A stretch of 8,471 bases of DNA from SAR324 cluster bacterium (GTDB taxonomy: Bacteria; SAR324; XYD2-FULL-50-16). Every line of letters begins with the position of its first letter. Positions within the stretch are counted from its first letter, which is position 1. Under the pieces are notes generated by a model, which was given only the letters and a program-made list of their open reading frames with translations, was not told where the DNA came from and made no database searches. Below, in pieces: positions 1 through 5,101 of the stretch. Where the stretch lies: NCBI GenBank assembly GCA_002401295.1, contig NVSR01000047.1:1-8471 (forward strand), given 5' to 3'. The translations under genes were made by a program, and so were the position numbers.

Positions 1-592
1 CCAGAGGCTGATCTGAGTTTTCTCTACGGAGGAAATCTAGTTGATTCATCAATTTAGCTTGTTCATCGGCACCTTGCCAACGCACATGATAATCTTGCTG
101 TTCTCGATTCCCATCCAGGGTGATACATTTGATTTTCCTTGTGCCTTCGTACAGAGTAATGCGTACCTCTTTCCTTCCTTGAAAAGGCCAGAGACGGATG
201 CGGACCATCTTTTCCTGGGTGGAAGGCACCCAATAATGATTCTCTCCAATTTGCAATTCATACCTGTATTGAACTCCCAGATTTTCCCAGACGAGATGAG
301 GGAATGAGTCATTCAAAACAACTTCATCGGGCAAGCTGAATTCAAAGTTTGAGGGCTTTTCTCGCCGACGGATTTCTTTGGAACGGCTTAAGGTTTTCCA
401 ATAATCCAATAAACCGCTGAAGAGTACTGAATTTTCTTCTATTAGTACCTCCTGCCCCTCCATCTTTGTGGAAGATTCTAATATATTAGAGAATGAAAAA
501 GCATACAACCTCTCCTCGAAATTCCCTAAAAACAGACTGCCAAAAAGAATCACCAAAACTACGATTAAGAATAAACCGATACTTGATTTCAT
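1..592 (-). CDS. Membrane-anchored hypothetical protein, N-terminal part (runs off left edge)
   Basis: Reading the minus strand from ATG at 592 gives 197 codons without a stop, continuing past the window edge, so the C-terminus is unseen. Residues about 4-23 (SSIGLFLIVVLVILFGSLFL) form one hydrophobic segment after a single Lys. This suggests a type II membrane anchor or uncleaved signal with the rest outside the cytoplasm. The following 175 residues are hydrophilic and beta-rich with many aromatics (LVWENLGVQYRYELQ, HYWVP, VRIRLWPF), followed by EVRITLYEG, a pattern typical of Ig-like or beta-sandwich extracytoplasmic domains. A GGGGG run three bases before the ATG is a weak ribosome site. 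I do not recognise the family. The gene is divergent from the decayed dehydrogenase. The long unbroken frame and sensible membrane-protein composition support a real gene; its function is unknown. Confidence 0.72.
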   Translation of the reverse strand, partial: MKSSIGLFLIVVLVILFGSLFLGNFEERLYAFSFSNILESSTKMEGQEVLIEENSVLFSGLLDYWKTLSRSKEIRRREKPSNFEFSLPDEVVLNDSFPHLVWENLGVQYRYELQIGENHYWVPSTQEKMVRIRLWPFQGRKEVRITLYEGTRKIKCITLDGNREQQDYHVRWQGADEQAKLMNQLDFLRRENSDQPL

Positions 593-691
593 CAACCCCC
601 ATTCATGTTGCGTGAATTTGAACAGTTCTAAAGTCAATACGAAGCTACTATTGCTATGGTTCTAAATACTGCAAGGAGTAGTCCAAACTCT

Positions 692-1019
692 ATGAACTTG
701 TTTCAAGCAGAGCGGTTCTATTATTTCCGTCTCGTGGTGGAGGCAAAGCTGTCTTAATCTGTCTCCCAGAGATCAAAAATCGTGAAGCTTATTTTAATGG
801 TGATCATTCTCCCTATACGGCCTTGGACGTTAGAAGAGGCATTGAAGCCGCGGTTAAATACAAATTTAGCTTGGATATCCTGGAAAATATTCATGTGGCC
901 ATTCAGGGAGCGGGGCATGTAGGCTATCACTTGGCAAAGGAGCTTTCCAAAGCTCAGCATAGGGTGGTATATCTCCCACTAAAGTAGCGCTTCAAATGGC
1001 ATTGGAGAGGTTGACTTAG
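692..1019 (+). pseudogene. Decayed leucine/phenylalanine/valine dehydrogenase remnant
   Basis: Pieces of a Glu/Leu/Phe/Val dehydrogenase lie in order but in three frames. An AAGGAG site (673-678) precedes ATG at 692, which opens MNLFQAERFYYF, comparable to the family's N-terminus. About 38 bases on, the frame shifts to one encoding RGGGKAVLI (from 733), the glycine-rich motif carrying the catalytic Lys region. After a few residues this jumps to SPYTALDVRRGIEAAVKYKF and ENIHVAIQGAGHVGYHLAKEL, the start of the NAD-binding Rossmann domain with its GxGxxG fingerprint (GAGHVG). From 972 another frame gives SPTKVALQMALERL, like the family's C-terminal helix, ending at a stop at 1017. A family member is usually about 340-370 residues, so roughly two thirds is missing. 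The product cannot be functional. The assignment to amino acid rather than glutamate dehydrogenase is by resemblance only. Confidence 0.82.
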
Positions 1020-1088
1020 TAACGTAAAAGAAGGCTCTGTTCCTAATTATTGAGGTTCGGGCTGATAATCCCAAACTTAAGAGCTCAT

Positions 1089-1850
1089 ATGGAAAACGGA
1101 TATACCCGTCACGGCCAAGGTAAGGAAAAAGTTCTTGTTCTTCATGATTGGTTGGGAGATTCTCGCAATTACGATCCCATGCTTCCCTATCTGGATCCCC
1201 ATACTTTTACTTATATTTTTATAGATCTTCGAGGTTATGGTAAGTCCAAAGCTATCAAAGGAGAATATACAGTAGAAGAAAGTACCGCAGATGTAATCGC
1301 GTTAGCAAACTCTCTGGAATGGGATAAATTCCATTTGGTTGGTCATTCCATGAGTGGAATGATTGTACAGCGCCTTGCCATTGATCATAAGGATCGTATC
1401 AAGAGCCTCATCGCACTAACCCCTGTGAGTGCCTCCGGCCTAAAAGTGAATGATAGTAGTTTGAGGTTCTTCTCCAATATTTCAGATGAAGAGCACCGCA
1501 GAATGTTATTGAAAAATCTTTGGGGGAGTCGACTTTCCCATCAGTGGGTGGAGTTCAAATTACAGCGTTGGTTGGAGAGTGCTACGAATGAGGCAGTTCG
1601 TGGTTATTTGACTATGTATACTCAAACAAATTTCGCAAAAGACGCTAGAGGGTTACAACTACCGATTATGGTGATGGTGGGGCAGTTTGATCGTGATGAA
1701 TATGGAGTGGAAGCGATTAAAAAAACCTACATCGCCTGGCACCCTAATGTGGAGCTGAATGTTTGTGCCAATGCCGGGCATTACCCCATGCAAGAAACTC
1801 CAGTCTACACGGCAACCACAATCGAGGACTTTTTACGTCGCCATTTCTAA
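1089..1850 (+). CDS. Alpha/beta hydrolase
   Basis: This is a 253-residue soluble alpha/beta-hydrolase-fold protein of the esterase / haloperoxidase-like / enol-lactonase-like size class. The catalytic triad is visible: nucleophile Ser87 in the elbow VGHSMSG, acid Asp201 in VGQFDRDEY, and His231 in NAGHYPMQETP. HDWLGDS (residues 19-25) is the oxyanion-hole loop after strand 3, and IDLRGYGKS is the usual segment after strand 4. A short cap lies around residues 115-180. I chose ATG 1089 because MENGYTRHGQG matches the normal family start and an AAGAG lies 5 bases upstream. A TTG at 1050 would add 13 residues with no family support. It begins 69 bp after the dehydrogenase remnant and stands alone on this strand. 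The substrate cannot be told from sequence. Confidence 0.93.
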   Translation: MENGYTRHGQGKEKVLVLHDWLGDSRNYDPMLPYLDPHTFTYIFIDLRGYGKSKAIKGEYTVEESTADVIALANSLEWDKFHLVGHSMSGMIVQRLAIDHKDRIKSLIALTPVSASGLKVNDSSLRFFSNISDEEHRRMLLKNLWGSRLSHQWVEFKLQRWLESATNEAVRGYLTMYTQTNFAKDARGLQLPIMVMVGQFDRDEYGVEAIKKTYIAWHPNVELNVCANAGHYPMQETPVYTATTIEDFLRRHF

Positions 1851-1908
1851 CTTGAAGAAGCTGGAGAAAAATCCCTATAGAAAGATAAGAGGCTTGAGGC
1901 ATCAGTTT

Positions 1909-1946
1909 TTTCAGCAGGTATTGGAAGAGCAATACCTAAGCTGAAA
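1909..1946. repeat. Inverted repeat / hairpin
   Basis: The left arm is TTTCAGC (1909-1915), one unpaired A, then GGTATTG (1917-1923). The loop is GAAGAG. The right arm is CAATACC (1930-1936), a TAA bulge, then GCTGAAA (1940-1946). That is 14 perfectly paired bases interrupted by a 1/3 internal loop. It begins 58 bases after the hydrolase stop. The T-tract lies 5' of the stem on the plus strand and becomes an A-tract 3' of it on the minus strand, so it does not fit an intrinsic terminator in either direction. It could protect the hydrolase mRNA 3' end or be a palindromic repeat element. Confidence 0.6.
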
Positions 1947-1958
1947 GCTGAAGCTTGA

Positions 1959-1977
1959 GAATTGGGAATTGGGAATT
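1959..1977. repeat. Short tandem heptamer repeat (GAATTGG)
   Basis: GAATTGG occurs twice in tandem, followed by a partial third copy (GAATT). It follows directly on an AGCTGAA-type repeat (1939-1954), making a small patch of slippage-prone simple sequence in the gap. Confidence 0.55.
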
Positions 1978-2169
1978 AAGAGGCTAAGGTCATAATTTTT
2001 TCGGAACAGACTGTTTCTAATTTTGCAACAATCAGCCGGAGCCTATTGAAGTTAAACTGTCCCAGCAGAATTTTCCTGCCTGTCCCTTGGCAACTGACGT
2101 CATATCAGGGAGTTTGTTAGCAACTAAGGCTAAAAAAATATTACTGATACTTGTCTATGGGGCTTTGCA

Positions 2170-2592
2170 ATGAATTATCAAATAGTTAGCGATCTAAAAC
2201 AAATTAATTGGGTAGAGGCCTGTGCGGTGATTGAACGAGCTCCCCTGGGTACCAGGCTGCCCGAACAACTCAAGCAAGCTTTTTTCAACAGTTATGCCGG
2301 TTGTATGATCTACCATGAAGGAGCGTTGATTGGGATGGGACGGGGAATTTCTGATGGTGTTCGCTGTAGTGGCATCTTTGATGTGGTAGTTTTACCGGAA
2401 TATCAAGGGAAAGGAGTGGGCAAACTCATCATGCAGTACTTGCTGTCAGAACTTCCAAAAGGTGCGGTGACTCTTTATGCCGTACCGGGAAAAGAAGTAT
2501 TTTACGAAAAACTCGGCTTTCGCAAACTATTAACGGCCATGGGAATTCTACAGGGGAACTATGGAATTCCAGGACATGGTTATGTGAAATAA
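2170..2592 (+). CDS. GNAT family N-acetyltransferase
   Basis: This 140-residue single-domain cytoplasmic GNAT enzyme would transfer an acetyl group from acetyl-CoA to an amine. Motif A is clear: strand 4 DVVVLPEYQGKGVGKLIM (residues 71-88) contains the pyrophosphate-binding Q79-G-K-G-V-G84. Motif B is TLYAVPGKEVFYEKLGF (101-117), with Tyr112 in the position often serving as general acid. The N-terminal part ends in ALIGMGRGISDG, the strand 2-3 hairpin shared by small-molecule GNATs. Length is normal. The start ATG has only a weak GGGG-type ribosome site (2159-2162). It lies 151 bp ahead of the MocR regulator on the same strand, so co-regulation is possible but not shown. The acceptor substrate is unknown. 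Confidence 0.93.
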   Translation: MNYQIVSDLKQINWVEACAVIERAPLGTRLPEQLKQAFFNSYAGCMIYHEGALIGMGRGISDGVRCSGIFDVVVLPEYQGKGVGKLIMQYLLSELPKGAVTLYAVPGKEVFYEKLGFRKLLTAMGILQGNYGIPGHGYVK

Positions 2593-2616
2593 TTTTCTTT
2601 TCTGAGACGTTTTTAA

Positions 2617-2703
2617 GTTGGAGACACTGCGCTGACTCCGACCTACTTGTGAAATGATTAGTTGAAAGGGGCGACTATTTTATTCCAAGTCACTGACTCC
2701 GAC
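2617..2703. repeat. Direct repeat CTGACTCCGAC upstream of the MocR gene
   Basis: CTGACTCCGAC occurs at 2632-2642 and again at 2693-2703, 61 bp apart start to start and about 50-110 bp before the MocR start codon. The first copy can also pair with GTTGGAG (2617-2623) across a 12-base loop, with one G-T mismatch. The second copy runs into a tandem GACTCC pair (2695-2706). MocR proteins are known to bind paired direct repeats at their promoters, so an operator is possible, but that is inference from position. Apart from these repeats I see no gene in 2593-2743. Confidence 0.4.
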
Positions 2704-2743
2704 TCCGGTTCCAACTAAAGAAAACCAAAGTGATGGTATACTG

Positions 2744-4177
2744 ATGAAAGCCCCCTATTTGAGAGTTCATATTGATACAAAGCATCCAGGGCGACCTGCC
2801 ACGGCATTGGAAATTACGGCATCCCTACAAAAGCAGATTGAAAGCAATGTCTTGGCCCAAGGCTGCCGCTTGCCACCAGTGCGAGTTTTAGCACACCAGT
2901 TAGGGATCTCAAAAAATACGGTACAGGCGGCTTATGATGAGTTGGTGAGTCGTGATTTACTGGTGAATGAAAAACGGAAAGGATTTTTCATCAAGGAAAA
3001 GGAAAGCTATCAACATCAGAGTTTATCTTTCCAAGCAGCGGAGACAAAATTTCATGCTGCCTCGAAGTTGCCTCCTCTGCAGCGCTCTTCAGATTACCTT
3101 GATTTGGGGTCGATCTTTATTGATCCTGATCTGATGCCCGAAAATAAAATCACGGAATGTTTTCGTTCTGTCTTACGCAATCCCGGATTGCAGTATTTTT
3201 ATGACCTCCAAGGCTATGGGCCTTTAAGAGAAATGATCGCACAGCGTCTGGAACAGAGAGGGATTCCCGCAAAAGCAGAGCATTTAATTATCACCAGTGG
3301 CTCACAGCAAGCATTGGACCTTGTCTGTCGGGCCTTGAGAGGAAATAAGATAGCGACAGAAAACCCAACCTATCGAGTCGGCAAAAGCTTGTTTGAATCT
3401 TATGGATTTCAAACCACCCCATTACCGCTGAACCCCTTCCAGGGGATTGATCTGAACTTATGGCATGAAGGCATCAGAGCGGCAACGCCTGACCTGCTCT
3501 ACTTCGTCAGTAGTTTTAATAACCCTACGGGTTATTCCTATACTACCCAGGAGTTACAAGGCATTTTATCCCTCTCTCAACAGTACGGTTTTGGCATTTT
3601 GGAGGATGACTGGGGTTCAGAAATGCTTTCTTTCTCCGAGTACAGTCCTCCCTTACGTTCGCTTGGAGGAGAGAATGTGCTGTATATGAATTCTTTCACC
3701 AAAAAACTCCTGCCTTCTCTACGTGTAGGCTATTTATTGGCCAATGAGCAAAGTGTTACGGCTTTACTGAAGGCAAAATATATATCCAGTTTGGCTCATC
3801 CTCTGATTGTAGAGGCTGCACTCTTCGAGTTCCTTGATCGAGGATATTACGACAGCCACCTGAAAAACCTGCATCAGAATTTGGATCAACGTTATCAGTC
3901 TTGTTTACAGATGTTACGCCAATTTATGCCTGAAGAGGTGCAGTGGACGGCTCCGGGAGGTGGGACCATCCTCTGGCTGGAGCTACCTCAGCGGGTGAAT
4001 ATTGAGGATTTGGCAAGGCGAATGGCACAGAAAGGAGTCAGGTTTCGAGCAGATCGCTCCGCTTTTTTTGGTACTCCTCATCTACATGGATTGACACTGG
4101 GATTTGCATGGTTAAAAGAGGCACAGCTCTCTCGAGGGCTCGAACTTTTATCTCAGGAAATCAAACAGCTTTTATGA
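2744..4177 (+). CDS. MocR-type transcriptional regulator (GntR winged helix fused to aminotransferase-like domain)
   Basis: This 477-residue protein has the standard MocR/PdxR/GabR architecture and length. Residues about 20-85 are a GntR winged helix, with LPPVRVLAHQLGISKNTVQ as helix-turn-helix and DLLVNEKRKGFFIKE as wing. Residues about 115-477 are a fold-type I aminotransferase domain. PLP-binding features are present: Lys320 in NSFTKKLLPSLRVGY (Schiff-base lysine), Arg327 near the phosphate, Asn260 in SSFNNPTG, Asp288-Asp289 in LEDDWGSE, and TSGSQQAL (184-191). The protein would sense an amine or vitamin-B6 ligand and control nearby promoters. One oddity is Thr451 in LTLGFA, where the family normally has the carboxylate-binding Arg of RLGFA. 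No PLP-synthesis or GABA genes are adjacent. There is no clear ribosome site before ATG 2744. It converges on cheW with 17 bp between stops. Confidence 0.93.
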   Translation: MKAPYLRVHIDTKHPGRPATALEITASLQKQIESNVLAQGCRLPPVRVLAHQLGISKNTVQAAYDELVSRDLLVNEKRKGFFIKEKESYQHQSLSFQAAETKFHAASKLPPLQRSSDYLDLGSIFIDPDLMPENKITECFRSVLRNPGLQYFYDLQGYGPLREMIAQRLEQRGIPAKAEHLIITSGSQQALDLVCRALRGNKIATENPTYRVGKSLFESYGFQTTPLPLNPFQGIDLNLWHEGIRAATPDLLYFVSSFNNPTGYSYTTQELQGILSLSQQYGFGILEDDWGSEMLSFSEYSPPLRSLGGENVLYMNSFTKKLLPSLRVGYLLANEQSVTALLKAKYISSLAHPLIVEAALFEFLDRGYYDSHLKNLHQNLDQRYQSCLQMLRQFMPEEVQWTAPGGGTILWLELPQRVNIEDLARRMAQKGVRFRADRSAFFGTPHLHGLTLGFAWLKEAQLSRGLELLSQEIKQLL

Positions 4178-4194
4178 TATGAGAGTTTTTCCGT

Positions 4195-4692
4195 TTAAGA
4201 TACGCTTGATTTGCGCAGAAAATTGCGGGCATTCAGAACAACTAAGAGCTCTTTTTCTAGCTTACAAATACCAGAGATCATCTGTGAATTGAGATTATCA
4301 CCCTGTGAACTCCCCTGAATCGATCCACTTTGTTCTACCTCATGGGCTCTGACTTCAATCACATCTTCCATATGGTCCACTAAGATACCCATGGGTGCTG
4401 CGATGGTAGGTTTGAAAATCACAATGCGGGAGTTCTCATCGGGCTTTTTGGCGGGCAGCCCTAAAATTAATCGGGGGTCCAGGACTAAATGAATCTCTCC
4501 TCGAATATTGACGTAACCTAAGACCTCTTCCGGTGCGTGATAAACAGGAGTAATATTGATCATTGGTGTCACTTCCTTCACATCCAGGATACTGACCCCA
4601 AAAAGCTCACCTGCGACTCGAAAACTCACGAATTGGTAACTACTGGCTTGTTGATTATTGTCAACACTCACAACTAGATTGCTGTTTTGCAT
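4195..4692 (-). CDS. cheW: CheW-like chemotaxis coupling protein
   Basis: This 165-residue protein is the size of CheW, the SH3-like adaptor that links chemoreceptors to the kinase CheA at the inner membrane. Family features run in order: YQFVSFRVAGELFGVSILDV (19-38), the opening strands; EVLGYVNIRGEIHLVLD (56-72), the conserved G(V/Y)(I/V)N(L/I)RG segment with Arg64 matching the receptor/CheA-contact arginine; ILVDHMEDVIEV (103-114); and a final ELLVVLNARNFL. The first 17 residues are a polar tail. ATG 4692 is preceded by a good AAGGAAG site (plus-strand 4697-4703). No cheA, receptor, cheR or cheB lies in view, so it appears as a solitary cheW or the edge of an unseen cluster. It is divergent from the hybrid kinase. 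Confidence 0.95.
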   Translation of the reverse strand: MQNSNLVVSVDNNQQASSYQFVSFRVAGELFGVSILDVKEVTPMINITPVYHAPEEVLGYVNIRGEIHLVLDPRLILGLPAKKPDENSRIVIFKPTIAAPMGILVDHMEDVIEVRAHEVEQSGSIQGSSQGDNLNSQMISGICKLEKELLVVLNARNFLRKSSVS

Positions 4693-4704
4693 ACTACTTC
4701 CTTA

Positions 4705-4710
4705 ATTATA
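4705..4710 (-). promoter_or_regulatory. Candidate -10 element for cheW
   Basis: A perfect TATAAT on the minus strand sits just upstream of the AAGGAAG ribosome site of cheW. No good -35 hexamer is present at 16-18 bases. If used, it would give a very short leader, starting within or just before the ribosome site. The match may simply reflect AT-rich sequence. Confidence 0.3.
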
Positions 4711-4780
4711 ATAAAGAATCGATTTTGATCTCATAGGCGTTAAAGCCACTCTTTTCTGCCTTTTTTCATGTTTTCTTCCG

Positions 4781-4810
4781 AGTCTAAAGCAATCAGGCCT
4801 AAAGCAGGGG
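4781..4810. repeat. Imperfect 30-bp direct repeat, copy A
   Basis: This copy matches copy B at 22 of 30 positions without gaps. The shared blocks are AGTCTA, ATCAG, CCTAAA and AGGGG in the same spacing. Inside it CTAAAGCA is itself repeated 15 bases apart (4784-4791, 4799-4806). On the minus strand it reads SPALGLIALD in one open frame. Confidence 0.55.
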
Positions 4811-4899
4811 AAACTCTTGGACCAAATGGAAAAATACATTGTTCCATACTTACGATATTCTGTTTACTTGCTCCTAATGAAAAAAAAGTATAGCTTTAA

Positions 4900-4929
4900 A
4901 GTCTAGTAATATCAGTCCTAAAATAGGGG
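4900..4929. repeat. Imperfect 30-bp direct repeat, copy B
   Basis: Second copy, 119 bp after copy A in the same orientation, sharing AGTCTA, ATCAG, CCTAAA and AGGGG blocks. On the minus strand it reads APILGLILLD, similar to the peptide from copy A, although the frame soon closes. Confidence 0.55.
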
Positions 4930-5090
4930 CTAATGATGATGTGACTCTCTCTTGGAGATAAAAGGATTCCACCAAGAAGGCAGAGTAAGTGCAGCCTGAC
5001 TTCGCCATGGTCGGTCACTCGTGAGAAAACAACTGGACACTGTATGAATATTAAGGGTAATCAGTGATTTAAGAAAGAAAAACTTGATTG

Positions 5091-5097
5091 AAAGGAG
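5091..5097 (+). promoter_or_regulatory. Ribosome binding site deciding the hybrid kinase start
   Basis: AAAGGAG lies four bases before ATG 5102. It favours that codon over the upstream in-frame TTG at 5084, which would place this site inside the gene, and over the later ATG at 5129, which has no ribosome site but directly precedes the receiver-like strand TKILVA. Confidence 0.7.
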
Positions 5098-5101
5098 TTT
5101 G

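Larger units (their letters stand above)
1851..2169. other. Intergenic gap between hydrolase and acetyltransferase genes
   Basis: I see no gene in these 319 bases. The gap holds a strong hairpin (1909-1946), a run of direct repeats (1946-1978), two copies of CTGTCCC 23 bp apart (2057-2063 and 2080-2086), and the 8-bp palindrome TGACGTCA (2095-2102). A weak promoter candidate for the acetyltransferase gene is TTGTTA at 2114-2119 with an AT-rich stretch beginning about 18 bases on, but no convincing -10 hexamer. No T-tract follows the hairpin, so no intrinsic terminator for the hydrolase gene is apparent. Confidence 0.6.
4693..5101. other. Divergent intergenic region between cheW and the hybrid kinase
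   Basis: These 409 bases separate two divergent genes and contain no convincing coding sequence on either strand. They hold a 30-bp imperfect direct repeat (4781-4810 and 4900-4929); an inverted pair TCTTGG/CCAAGA (4950-4955 and 4972-4977); a compact palindrome TCAC-TC-GTGA (5015-5024); and a CACTG/CAGTG pair spanning about 5038-5066. A weak plus-strand promoter could be TATAGC at 4889-4894 after an A8 tract, without a good -35. The length and repeats suggest regulatory DNA, a small RNA or a decayed gene. The sequence does not decide. Confidence 0.5.

Noticed and set aside
41..307. Short overlapping open frames on both strands inside 1-592
   Set aside because: They are explained by the single long minus-strand frame from 592, which has a membrane segment, coherent composition and no stop for 197 codons.
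754..960. Open minus-strand frame of 68 codons opposite the dehydrogenase remnant
   Set aside because: The plus strand over the same bases encodes clear dehydrogenase motifs (GIEAAVKYKF, VAIQGAGHVGYHLA). The minus frame has no family resemblance.
1759..1944. Plus-strand frame overlapping the hydrolase 3' end
   Set aside because: It is out of frame with the catalytic His segment of the hydrolase and ends in repeat-rich non-coding sequence, with no ribosome site.
1909..1946. Intrinsic terminator for the hydrolase gene
   Set aside because: No T-tract follows the stem on either strand. The T-run precedes it on the plus strand.
2095..2102. TGACGTCA palindrome as an operator
   Set aside because: An isolated 8-bp palindrome with no nearby promoter or second copy is compatible with chance.
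2737..2742. TATACT as a -10 box for the MocR gene
   Set aside because: It ends one base before the ATG, which would put transcription start inside the gene, and no -35 lies at the right distance. Leaderless use with a downstream start is unlikely because the winged helix begins soon after.
5015..5024. TCAC-TC-GTGA palindrome as a CRP-type site for the kinase with the cyclic-nucleotide domain
   Set aside because: The half-sites are in inverted order relative to a CRP site (TGTGA-N6-TCACA) and the spacer is two bases.
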